Source of the DNA: JBEKHI01 sp050012355
Lineage (GTDB): Bacteria; Actinomycetota; Actinomycetes; Streptosporangiales; Streptosporangiaceae
Direction of reading: 5' to 3'
Length of the DNA: 28,252 bases
Assembly (NCBI GenBank): GCA_050012355.1
Contig: JBEKHI010000057.1
Location: 1 to 28,252 of the forward strand
Below, in pieces: positions 15,640 to 23,157 of this stretch (positions are counted from its first letter, which is position 1; every line of letters begins with the position of its first letter). A program made the position numbers and the translations under genes. Under the pieces are notes generated by a model. The model did no database searches, was not told the origin of the DNA, and saw only the letters and a list, made by a program, of their open reading frames with translations.

Positions 15640-16560
15640 ATGCGTGCTGTAGTGCTCACCGAATTCGGGCCACCGGGGAACCTCGTACCCTCCGACGTGG
15701 CCGAGCCCGTCCCCGCCCCCGACCAGGCGCTTATCGACGTCCAGGTCGCCAGCATCACCTTCGTCGAGACCCAGATCCGCGCGGGTCGCGCACCGAATCC
15801 CGCCATGCTGCCCCAGTTGCCCGCGATCCTCGGCAATGGCGTGGGCGGCACTGACCGCACCGGCCAGCGTCTCGTCGCCGCGACCGGCGGGACCGGAGGT
15901 TACGCCGAACGGGCGGTGGCGTCGGATCCCTGGCCGCTGCCGGTCCCCGACGGCGTAGACCTGATGGACGCGGTAGCCCTGCTGGCCGACGGCCGGACCG
16001 CACTGGCGCTCGTCGAGGCGGCCGCGGTCCGTCCGGGTGAGACGGTGCTCGTCGAGGCGGCGGCCGGCGGCGTCGGCAGCCTGCTCGTGCAACTCGCCCG
16101 CAACGCTGGCGCCCGGGTAATCGGCGCGGCCGGCGGAGCGCGCAAGACGGCGGTGGCCGCTGACCTCGGCGCGGATGCGGTGGTCGACTACTCGGCAGCA
16201 GACTGGGCCAGTGGCGTCGGTGCGGCCGACGTCGTCTTCGACGGGGTGGGCGGTGAGATTGGCCGGGCATCGTTCGGGCTGGTCAGTCCGGGCGGGCGGT
16301 TCATTTCCTACGGCCTGTCCAGTGGCGCGTTCACCGTGGTCGATGAGGCCGAGGCGGCCCGGCGCGAGATCACCGTGATCCGCGGCGTGCGGGTGACACC
16401 CGAGCAGTCCCGCGAGCTGAGCGCCAAGGCGCTGGCCGAGGCGGCGGCCGGCCGGCTGCGCCCGCTCATCGGCCAGACGTTCCCGCTGGAACGCGCCGCC
16501 GACGCGCACGCCGCCATCGAATCCCGCCAGACCATCGGCAAGACCCTGCTCATCGTCTAG
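15640..16560 (+). CDS. Zinc-independent medium-chain quinone oxidoreductase
   Basis: A 306-residue medium-chain dehydrogenase/reductase of the quinone oxidoreductase/zeta-crystallin type. The GroES-like domain starts MRAVVLTEFGPPGNLV. The NAD(P)H Rossmann motif is AAAGGVGSLLVQLARNAGA at about 147-165, followed by VIGAAGGARKTAVAADLGAD. The catalytic and structural zinc Cys/His sets are missing, as expected for this subfamily, so it probably reduces quinones or enones with NADPH. The start has no strong Shine-Dalgarno and may be leaderless. It shares a promoter region with the divergent amidohydrolase, which suggests common control and possibly one pathway for an aromatic compound. GrpB follows 18 nt later. 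Confidence 0.92.
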   Translation: MRAVVLTEFGPPGNLVPSDVAEPVPAPDQALIDVQVASITFVETQIRAGRAPNPAMLPQLPAILGNGVGGTDRTGQRLVAATGGTGGYAERAVASDPWPLPVPDGVDLMDAVALLADGRTALALVEAAAVRPGETVLVEAAAGGVGSLLVQLARNAGARVIGAAGGARKTAVAADLGADAVVDYSAADWASGVGAADVVFDGVGGEIGRASFGLVSPGGRFISYGLSSGAFTVVDEAEAARREITVIRGVRVTPEQSRELSAKALAEAAAGRLRPLIGQTFPLERAADAHAAIESRQTIGKTLLIV

Positions 16561-16578
16561 CACCTCAGGGAGGCCCCG

Positions 16579-17094
16579 ATGATCACGGTAGTCGAGTACG
16601 ACCCTGAGTGGCCGGCCCGATTCGAGCGGCTGCGTCAGGAGTACGCCCGCGCGATGGCCGACGCGGGGGTACCCGTGCTGGCCATCGAGCATGTCGGCAG
16701 CACCGCGGTCCCCGGTCTCGCGGCCAAGCCCGTGATCGACTGCGACATCGTGGTCGCCGAAGAGCACGTGGCCGCCGCCTCCGAGGTCCTGGCAAGCCTC
16801 GGTTTCAAGCCGGAGGGCGATCTGGGGATCCCGTTGCGCTGGGCGTTCAAAGAGCCGGAACGCCTGGCTGGCACGAATACCTACCTGGTCGTCGATGGCG
16901 CGCTCTCGCTGCGCAACCACCTGGCCGTACGGGACACCCTGCGGTCCGACCCAGAGCTGCGGGATCAGTACGCCGAGGTCAAGCGGCAGGCCGGAGCCAC
17001 CGCCGCGAACATCGACGAGTACGGCCAGGGCAAGAACGCGATGGTGCAGCGGATCCTGGCGGCCGCCGGGCTAACCGACGCGGAACGAGCGTAA
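16579..17094 (+). CDS. GrpB family protein (UPF0157, nucleotidyltransferase-like)
   Basis: A 171-residue member of the GrpB family, which has a nucleotidyltransferase-like fold. Signature stretches are VVEYDPEWPARFERLR and IEHVGSTAVPGLAAKPVID, where GS and the following Asp belong to the expected active site. A strong GGGAGG precedes the ATG by a few nt. It is probably co-transcribed with the quinone oxidoreductase. The cellular reaction of this family is not established. Confidence 0.92.
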   Translation: MITVVEYDPEWPARFERLRQEYARAMADAGVPVLAIEHVGSTAVPGLAAKPVIDCDIVVAEEHVAAASEVLASLGFKPEGDLGIPLRWAFKEPERLAGTNTYLVVDGALSLRNHLAVRDTLRSDPELRDQYAEVKRQAGATAANIDEYGQGKNAMVQRILAAAGLTDAERA

Positions 17095-17367
17095 CCAGGT
17101 TCCGTGTAGCAGTGCTAGCCGATGAGGCCCGTCTTCAACGCGCGCAGGGCCGCCAGGGCCAAGCAGGTACGCCTCGCTGGGTCGCCGCAGATCGTAAATC
17201 GCCTTGATGCCCAGCGCGTCAAAGACCGGCAGATCCTCGGCGGTGAGATAGTGCAGCGAGTCGGATCTGTAGACCACGCCCCAGCGCGTCAGGCTTCCGT
17301 CTCTCGTCGGGTAGCCGCCAATGTCCCGGAAGTTCAGTGCTCCGGAGAACGCGACCCGGCGGATCAT
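17071..17367 (-). pseudogene. Remnant of a tyrosine/serine protein phosphatase
   Basis: A 98-residue frame whose first 70 residues match the N-terminus of the Y_phosphatase3 (MptpB-like) family: GALNFRDIGGYPTRDGSL, RWGVVYRSDSLHYLT, then ALGIKAIYDLRRPSEA. The catalytic HCxxGKDRTG loop and the rest of the 240-260 residue domain are absent; the frame loses similarity near 17160 and ends inside the GrpB gene. The start is good (AGGA 8 nt before ATG 17367). It is an inactive fragment, cut at the side next to GrpB. Confidence 0.75.
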
Positions 17368-17408
17368 GTGTACATCCTGTCACGCGGCAGCGAGCCGCCG
17401 CGATAAAC

Positions 17409-17767
17409 GCCATCGGTGGCCCATCGTTGGTGCTCAGGACACATTCCAGAACAACATGAGTTTGCGGGGTGTCGTTGCGGCCGACCGGTTTTGTGTGGTA
17501 TCACCCGGTTGCGTCGACCCTCATCGCTGCCCATGCATTCGAATGATTATGGCTGGTGCGGCACTACCCAGAAAAGAGCATGGGCAAGGTCGCACCAACC
17601 ATAATCACCGGGCACGACAGCAGGGCGAGATGGCACGGATGCCCGATTCGCGAACCCTCCGCGAGCCTGCCGGTGCGGAGTAAATCACCGACAGAGTCCG
17701 CAACACGCCGTAAACGCACCCTATTTTGACATGTCTCCCAGGCGCCACCGATGGGTCATCCATGGGC
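17409..17767. mobile_element. IS-like cassette without transposase, bounded by imperfect inverted repeats
   Basis: Left end 17409-17447 and the reverse complement of the right end 17729-17767 are alike over 39 bp: roughly 70% of positions agree, with CCCATCG shared and mostly transitions elsewhere. Reading inward, the ends read CCATCGGTGGCCCATCG and CCATGGATGACCCATCG. The inner 280 bp have no transposase or other convincing gene; their main content is the hairpin at 17544-17607. The right end contains the stop codon of the ArsR gene (17756-17758). I infer a non-autonomous or decayed insertion element; the family is not recognised. Confidence 0.5.
17544..17607. repeat. Long hairpin; palindromic repeat element, copy 2
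   Basis: TGATTATGGCTGGTGCG (17544-17560) pairs with CGCACCAACCATAATCA (17591-17607) with a single mismatch. Inside is the 18-nt core CCCAGAAAAGAGCATGGG (17567-17584), bounded by CCCA/TGGG. The element recurs at 6378-6433 in the opposite orientation but with the core not turned. Confidence 0.7.
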
Positions 17768-18784
17768 CGGTAGAGCGCGCGCGGCGCTGACGTCTAGCAG
17801 CGCCAGGCCCAGGTCGCTGGTCTGGTAGAGCACGCTGCGGCCCGCTCGGGTACGGTCGACTAGGCCGCCGCGGCGCAAGACCGCGAGATGCTGGGAGACG
17901 GCGGCCGGGGTGACGCCGAGCGAGCGGGCCAGCGCGGTGGTGGTCGCGGGGGAGCGGAGCGCGCCGAGCAGCCGCGCCCGCGGCGCGCCGAGCAGGTCGC
18001 GGACGGCGGAACCATCGGGCTCGGGAAGCGGGCCGCTCTCCCACACGGTGGCCACCCCGCGAGCCGGGTAGCGGATGACGGTCTGGCTGCTGCTGTGCAT
18101 CTTGATCATCGAGTCGGGCCAGCCGAGCACGGTCGGCACCAGCACCAGGCCGCCGTCCTGGCCAAGCTCGACCTCGTACTCGTCGGAGCCGCCCCAGCTC
18201 CGCACGTACGACAGCACGCCCGCCGACCAGCGCAGGTCCGGGTGCAAACTGGCGAACAGGGCGCCCGCGCCGTCGGCCAGCACCCCGCCCCGATAGGCGA
18301 TGTCGGCGTCAAGCACGGCCCGCATCCGGTCCCAGTGGGCCGCGATCAGCCGGTCGTGGGTGTCGGCGATCTGCGCCGCGATCAGCTCAAGCGTCCGGGT
18401 CGGCTCGGCGAAAAGTTCGGCCGCGCTGTCCGGCCACGGGTCGACGTCGCGGAACACGCGAGACAGGCTCTCCCGCACCCGCCCGGGCGGCGTGGCTCGC
18501 ATCCGCGCCAGTTCCTCATCCACCGACGGCACCCGGACGGCCGGAGCCGGGGCGAGGAATTCCGGCCAGGACCGCTGGCCCGAGTTCACCAGCGGCCACA
18601 GCCGGGGAATCGCGAGCGGCCGCTCAGCCAGTTCGGCCCGCACCCAGCGCAGCCACGGCTGGTGCACCGGATGCGGCTCGGAATTGGCGAGCACCCTGAT
18701 CGCCGTGATCGTCTCGCCGAGCGGAGACACCGCGAATCTGGTCGCCGCGAGATCGTCAACTCCGATCGTGACGTTGAGCCGCAT
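17756..18784 (-). CDS. ArsR-family regulator with N-terminal DUF5937 domain
   Basis: A 342-residue DNA-binding regulator. The first 250 residues are the DUF5937 domain (MRLNVTIGVDDLAATRFAVS at the start). The C-terminal winged helix is visible as LLGALRSPATTTALARSLG, VTPAAVSQHLAVLRRGGLV and the wing RTRAGRSVLYQT. The protein ends LPAHG, and its stop lies within the right inverted repeat of the IS-like cassette, so the original C-terminus may have been altered. It is divergent from an MFS gene across 65 bp with an inverted repeat, the standard arrangement for a regulator and its exporter; here the exporter is broken. Confidence 0.9.
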   Translation of the reverse strand: MRLNVTIGVDDLAATRFAVSPLGETITAIRVLANSEPHPVHQPWLRWVRAELAERPLAIPRLWPLVNSGQRSWPEFLAPAPAVRVPSVDEELARMRATPPGRVRESLSRVFRDVDPWPDSAAELFAEPTRTLELIAAQIADTHDRLIAAHWDRMRAVLDADIAYRGGVLADGAGALFASLHPDLRWSAGVLSYVRSWGGSDEYEVELGQDGGLVLVPTVLGWPDSMIKMHSSSQTVIRYPARGVATVWESGPLPEPDGSAVRDLLGAPRARLLGALRSPATTTALARSLGVTPAAVSQHLAVLRRGGLVDRTRAGRSVLYQTSDLGLALLDVSAARALPAHG

Positions 18785-18793
18785 ACAAGAAGA

Positions 18794-18810
18794 TTAAGCC
18801 ATTTACTTAA
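18794..18810. promoter_or_regulatory. Candidate operator of the ArsR/MFS divergon
   Basis: TTAAG-CCATTTA-CTTAA, a 5-bp inverted repeat with a 7-bp spacer, just upstream of the ArsR start at 18784 and 40 bp before the MFS start. The AT-rich arms stand out in a high-GC region, as expected of an ArsR-type operator. Confidence 0.5.
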
Positions 18811-18849
18811 CGATGGTTGGCTGCTCACCCGCCCCAGCATGCTGTCGCC

Positions 18850-20023
18850 ATGACGAGGCTCGGGGCATCGTACTGGCGGCTGTGGTGGGCGAACGCGGTC
18901 AGCAGCGTGGGTGACGGGGCGTTCGCCGCGGCGCTGCCGCTGCTCGCGGTGACGGTGACCAGGGACCCGCGGCTGATCTCGGTGATCTCGGTCGCGACCT
19001 ACCTGCCGTGGCTGCTGGTGTCGCTTCCGGTGGGATCCCTTATCGACCGGCATGACCGGGCGACGCTGATGTGGCGAGCTGGGCTTCCTGCTCGCCTCCG
19101 GCGCGCCCTCGATGCGCCGCCTTCCCTCCTCACTCGTCGCTGGCGCTCCTCGCTCGTCAGTCCAGGCAGCGCGGCGCGCCTTTGGCTCGGCCGCCCAGTC
19201 GGTGCTGCCGTCGCTGGTGCCCGCCGATCTGCTGCCCCGGGCGAACGGGACGCAGTACGTGGTCCAGACGATCGGCCAGTCGTTCGCCGGCCCGCCGTTG
19301 GGTGCCGCGTTGTTCGCGGTGGCGGCGGCCGCGCCGTTCGGCATCGACGCGGCCTCGTTCGCCGGGGCGGCGATGCTAATCGCGACGCTGCCCAGGTTCC
19401 GCAAGGCCGCCACCTCGCCGGCCGGGATCCGCGACGGATTGCGCTGGTTGCTGCGGCACCGGCTGCTGCGGGTCGTCGCGGTGCTGCTCGGGATAAACAA
19501 CTTCTTCGGCCAGATGGGATGGGCGACGTTCGTCCTGCTGGCGACCGGCCCGCTGCACGTGTCGACCCGCGGCTACGGGCTGCTGCTGGCGGTGTCCGCG
19601 GTAGGGAGTGTGGCTGGCGGGCTGGCCAACCCCGCGATCACCCGGCGGCTGGGTCAGGTTCCCTCGCTGCTGCTCGCCTCCGGTGCCAACGCCATCCTGT
19701 ACATCGGGATCGCGGAGACACCGTCAATCGTCGTTATGGCCATATTGCTGGCTTGTAGTGGGTTTGTGGTGACGATGTGGAACGTGGTCACGGTGAGCTT
19801 GCGGCAGCGCGTCGTCCCCGATGAACTGCTCGGCCGGGTGAACAGCGCTTACCGGATGATCGGCTGGGGGATGATCCCGCTGGGCGCGCTGGCCGGCGGG
19901 TTCGTGGCGGACGCGGCCGGCCTGCGCGCGCCGTTCCTGGTCGCGGGGATCGCGCGGGGCGTGCTGCTGCTCGCGCTGTTGCCGGCGCTGCTGCGGGCGG
20001 GGACTCCCCGGGAAAAGTGTTGA
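18850..20023 (+). pseudogene. MFS exporter, frameshifted and interrupted by a repeat
   Basis: An EntS-like MFS transporter broken into two frames. The 5' part (MTRLGASYWRLWWANAVSSV, then PVGSLIDRHDRATLMW) is in one frame up to about 19075. The 3' part, from AFGSAAQSVLPSLVPADLL to the end, is in the next frame. Between them, where the family has roughly one and a half transmembrane helices, lies the ~86-bp repeat at 19103-19189. The remaining helices, the second cytosolic motif region (VVPDELLGRVNSAYRMIGWG) and the end are intact. No ribosome could produce a complete transporter from this, so the gene should be inactive. It is divergent from the ArsR regulator. Confidence 0.85.
19103..19189 (+). 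repeat. ~86-bp dispersed repeat, copy 1 (inside the MFS gene)
   Basis: The 87-bp segment is about 90% identical to 25117-25202 in the same chromosomal orientation, with seven substitutions and one single-base indel. Landmarks are CGTCGCTGGCGCTCCTCGCT and CAGTCCAGGCAGCGCGGCG. The similarity may extend weakly about 15 bp to the left. It replaces conserved MFS sequence and sits at the frameshift. Confidence 0.85.
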
Positions 20024-20073
20024 CCTCCCGCTCAGCTAATGCGGTCGGCCCGGGCCTGCTGGCTGGCGGCGGC

Positions 20074-20161
20074 GCATCTTCTCCCGGGTTCGTGTACCTT
20101 ACCCGCCCGTGATGTCGTGATATGTCGGGCGGCTGGGGTGTGTTAACCCGGGAGAAGATGC
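20074..20161. repeat. Perfect 17-bp inverted repeat with 54-bp spacer
   Basis: GCATCTTCTCCCGGGTT (20074-20090) and its exact complement (20145-20161) flank a 54-bp spacer that itself contains ACCCGCCCG and CGGGCGGCTGGGGT, so a longer, branched hairpin can form. It sits in the 261-bp gap between the convergent MFS remnant (ends 20023) and the YdjM-like gene (ends 20285). It could be a terminator pair or a decayed insertion; the gap holds no gene. Confidence 0.75.
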
Positions 20162-20284
20162 CCCTGGCCGACGCCGCGCCCTCCCGGGGGCCAGCAAGCG
20201 CGCCCGCAGCCCCCGGCTTTCACGCCGCCGAGGCCATCCTGACGGGATCAGGCCACAGGCTAAGCGGCATTGGACCCCAGGAAG

Positions 20285-20980
20285 TCACAACTTTCTCGGG
20301 AGGTGCGCGAACGCCGTTGGATCGGCCACCCGGACGGTGAGCAGCGCCAGCGCCACCGTGAGCAGCGGGTCGACGATCGAGTGCTCGGGCCAGGTGCCGG
20401 TGGTGAAGGCGAGCGGTTCTGGCAGCAGATGGAACCGGTGCTTGCCGTACGGATAGAACAGCATGCACCCGGAATCGGTCAGCATGTCGCCGGCGATGTG
20501 CGTGCAGCAGCCGATGAACACCGCGAGGGGTATCAGGCGCAGCCCGTAACCGTAGTAGATCTCACCGGCGGCGACGGCGATGCCGATCAGGTCGGCCGCG
20601 TGACCGCGCACCAGGTGCAGCGCTTCGAGTCCGGCCGAGACCGACAGCGTCATCAGCAGCGCGAGGCCGGCCTTCCCGGCGATGTCGGCGCGGTAGTGAC
20701 ACGAGACCCACGCCAGGGTGGTGAACACCGCGATCCCGATGAACGAGTGCGTCGCGTGCCGGTGGCCGCCGCTGATCTTGCCGAATACCCAGGCCACCGC
20801 CTCGGACACGAAGCCCAGGCTGCGCGACGGCGACGATCCGCACTTGTCCAGGTCCGGCAGCAGCGCCATGCCCGCGGTGAACCCGGCGAGCGCGGCGATC
20901 TGCGGGACACTGTAGTGCAGCCAGATACCGGCGGCGAGCCCTGTGACAGCGCCCGAGAGTGCGTGTGAATGCCCCAGCAT
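20285..20980 (-). CDS. Metal-dependent hydrolase-like inner-membrane protein (YdjM/DUF457)
   Basis: A 231-residue multi-pass membrane protein of the YdjM/DUF457 family, described as putative metal-dependent hydrolases. Conserved polar groups in or beside the helices are GHSHALSG at the N-terminus, LLPDLDKCG, GGHRHATHSF and THIAGDMLTDSG; these His and Asp residues are likely metal ligands. About six hydrophobic segments are present. I chose ATG 20980, which starts MLGHSHALSG, with GAGGGG close upstream; longer frames from 21127 lack support. It follows the MFS gene by 40 nt on the same strand and may be co-transcribed. Reaction unknown. Confidence 0.88.
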   Translation of the reverse strand: MLGHSHALSGAVTGLAAGIWLHYSVPQIAALAGFTAGMALLPDLDKCGSSPSRSLGFVSEAVAWVFGKISGGHRHATHSFIGIAVFTTLAWVSCHYRADIAGKAGLALLMTLSVSAGLEALHLVRGHAADLIGIAVAAGEIYYGYGLRLIPLAVFIGCCTHIAGDMLTDSGCMLFYPYGKHRFHLLPEPLAFTTGTWPEHSIVDPLLTVALALLTVRVADPTAFAHLPRKL

Positions 20981-21020
20981 GTCCCCTCTATCCACTTGTG
21001 CCCCAGGTACCTTACCGGTG

Positions 21021-22247
21021 TCAGGTACTGCTTGGGAGCCGGTAACGGATGACGGGGGACGGGACAAGGACGGCGGCACCAAGGACGCCGCCAGCAGCGG
21101 CGATCCACAGCGCGGGGCGCAGGCCAAGGGACGCGCCGATCAGCCCGCCGAGCAGGGCGCCGACCGGCCTGGTGCCGTAATTGACCGCCTGGAACGCGCC
21201 CATCACCCGGGACTGCATGTCGTCGGGAACCACCGAGGAAAAGATCGCGCCGATGCTGATATCGAGCACCATGACGCCGAAACCCGAGCCGAACTCCGCC
21301 GCGAACAGCACCGCCACCACGGCGAGGTGCGGGCCGTGCGCCTCGGGTACTAGCAGCAGCGGGATCGTGAAGCCGAAGCAGCCAGCGACGAAGGCGACGC
21401 CCGCGCCGGCCGCGTTCGTGATCCGTTTGGTGACCAGCACCCCGATGACGCCGCCGAGCGCGCCCGCGCCGAGCACCAGGCCGAGTTCCCCGGGGCGGAC
21501 CCCCAGCGTCCGCACCGCGTACAGCGCGAAGAGCGCGGAGAACATCAGGTTGAAGAAGTTGATCACCGCGATGCCGTACAGCGACGCACGGACGATCGAG
21601 TTGCGCGCGACAAAGCGCGCGCCCGCGGTGAGCACCCCGGCGCCGATGGCGGCGGGCGGCTCGTCCGGCCGGATCCGGGACAGGAAGAACGCCGAGCCGA
21701 TGAACGACAGCGCGTCCGCGACCACCGCGATCGGCGCGGTGAGAATCTGCACCATCAGCCCGCCCGCCGACGGGCCCGCGACGAACGACATCGCGCGACT
21801 GCCGTAGAGCAGTGACTGCCCGTCCACGTACTGCTCTTGCCGGACGAGGGACACGAACAGGGTGTTCGTCGACACGTTGAAGAAGATGCCTAGCGTGCCG
21901 ACGGCGAACGTGACGATGTACAGCTGCCACAGGGTCAGCACGCCGAAGGCATAGCAGATGGGTACGGCGGCCAGCAGTACGGCGCGGCCGAGATCGGCGG
22001 TGATCATCACTCGCCGCCGCCGGGCCCGCCGGTCTGCCCACGCTCCCGCGTGCAGCCCGAACAGCAAGCTCGGCACCCACTGCAGCGCCGTGAGGTACCC
22101 CATCTGGGCCGCGTTGGCGTCCAGTGTCAGCACCGCGACCAGCGGCATGGCGATGCTGGTGACCTGGTCACCGAACATCGATATCGTTGCCGCTCCCCAG
22201 TACCGCCGGAACTCGTTATCACGCAGCAGCGGCGGCACCCACGTCAC
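21021..22247 (-). CDS. MFS exporter (intact)
   Basis: A 408-residue major facilitator transporter of the MFS_3/EntS-like type with about 12 hydrophobic segments. The motif-A-like cytosolic loop after TM2 is HAGAWADRRARRRRVMI. The second half carries VTKRITNAAGAG and the family motif VVPDDMQSRVMGAFQAVNYG, corresponding to the similar stretch in the broken MFS gene at 18850. The GTG start at 22247 begins MTWVPPLLRDNEFRRYWGA, the usual N-terminus; no strong Shine-Dalgarno is visible. It probably exports a drug-like or peptide-like molecule. Two identical 10-bp palindromes lie about 60 nt upstream. It is intact, whereas its relative at 18850 is not. Confidence 0.92.
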   Translation of the reverse strand: MTWVPPLLRDNEFRRYWGAATISMFGDQVTSIAMPLVAVLTLDANAAQMGYLTALQWVPSLLFGLHAGAWADRRARRRRVMITADLGRAVLLAAVPICYAFGVLTLWQLYIVTFAVGTLGIFFNVSTNTLFVSLVRQEQYVDGQSLLYGSRAMSFVAGPSAGGLMVQILTAPIAVVADALSFIGSAFFLSRIRPDEPPAAIGAGVLTAGARFVARNSIVRASLYGIAVINFFNLMFSALFALYAVRTLGVRPGELGLVLGAGALGGVIGVLVTKRITNAAGAGVAFVAGCFGFTIPLLLVPEAHGPHLAVVAVLFAAEFGSGFGVMVLDISIGAIFSSVVPDDMQSRVMGAFQAVNYGTRPVGALLGGLIGASLGLRPALWIAAAGGVLGAAVLVPSPVIRYRLPSST

Positions 22248-22305
22248 GACGGGAACGCCAGCTGTATACAGGTGGCCTGCCGGGTCCGGGGCGGCGCTTC
22301 ATCCA

Positions 22306-22331
22306 TGTTTGCAAACATAAGTTTGCAAACA
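22306..22331. promoter_or_regulatory. Twin GTTTGCAAAC palindromes upstream of the MFS exporter
   Basis: TGTTTGCAAACA (22306-22317) is a perfect 12-bp palindrome. A second GTTTGCAAAC follows at 22321-22330, 14 bp away centre to centre. They lie 59 bp upstream of the MFS start and 108 bp upstream of the divergent membrane gene. This is a typical architecture for a dimeric repressor; no regulator gene is adjacent, so it acts in trans or is the ArsR protein at 17756, whose own site looks different. Confidence 0.7.
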
Positions 22332-22438
22332 CCCCTATGCAATGCGTACACAACCATTTTCGCTGCGCGTGCGGCTTCTGTCTGGCACGATGGAGCGCTG
22401 GTGTGACATGTGGTTCGCTCGATTGTGAGGTGGTCGTA

Positions 22439-23152
22439 ATGTCGCGTCCGCGCCGCAGGCTCGCGGCTGTGATTACGTTCGGCGTGACGCTCGCGCTGAC
22501 CGCCGCGCTCGGCAGCCCGCTGGCCGGTGACCATCTGGACTCACGCGGCAACGCGTTGCTAGCCCGTCTGATCAGCGGCGTGCGGTTCCCGCAGTGGACG
22601 TCGCGCCGCCCGGCTGGCTCCAGCGTGCTCGAATGGGTGACGCCGATGATCGCGGACATCCTGCTCGCCGTCCTCGTGGCCGCGGTCGCGATGCTGGTCG
22701 TCTCCGCTAGGACCCGGCTGTCCGCCCTGCTGGCTGGGTGGGGGCTCACGATGGTGCTGGCGGCGGCCATCGGCGCCGGGCGGGTGTTCGCGCTGCTACC
22801 GGTCGACCATCCGGGAAGCGCCGTGTACGCGACCGCGGGCACCGCGATCACCACTGGTCTGTGGTTCGGGCTCGCCACCGGATGGCTGAACGGCGCGGTC
22901 CTGGCCGCCACGGTCCGCAAGACGGCCGACCCGACCGCGGCCGACGATCCGGCCGCGACGCAGGTGGAGCCGGTCCGGATCTGGTCACCGACGCAGCCTG
23001 ACTGGCAGCACACCCAGGATCTGCACGCGGTGACCACCCAGTCACCCTTCCAGCAGACCGCTGCCGGGCCGCCCTTCCCGACCGCCCAGCAGCCAGTTCA
23101 GCCCGCGCCGCCAACCCAGCCCTGGCCGCCCGCCTCGGCCCCCGGCTCCTGA
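22439..23152 (+). CDS. Hypothetical four-helix membrane protein with Pro/Gln-rich tail
   Basis: A 237-residue protein. Four hydrophobic stretches are visible: VITFGVTLALTAALGS near the N-terminus, IADILLAVLVAAVAMLVVSA, LLAGWGLTMVLAAAIGAG and TAGTAITTGLWFGLATGWLN. The last 75 residues form a soluble tail of low complexity, rich in Pro, Gln and Thr (AQQPVQPAPPTQPWPPAS). I prefer ATG 22439, preceded by GAGG at 8-9 nt. I do not recognise the family. It is divergent from the MFS exporter and converges on the SGNH hydrolase, ending 5 bp from it. Confidence 0.72.
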   Translation: MSRPRRRLAAVITFGVTLALTAALGSPLAGDHLDSRGNALLARLISGVRFPQWTSRRPAGSSVLEWVTPMIADILLAVLVAAVAMLVVSARTRLSALLAGWGLTMVLAAAIGAGRVFALLPVDHPGSAVYATAGTAITTGLWFGLATGWLNGAVLAATVRKTADPTAADDPAATQVEPVRIWSPTQPDWQHTQDLHAVTTQSPFQQTAAGPPFPTAQQPVQPAPPTQPWPPASAPGS

Positions 23153-23157
23153 CCGGG

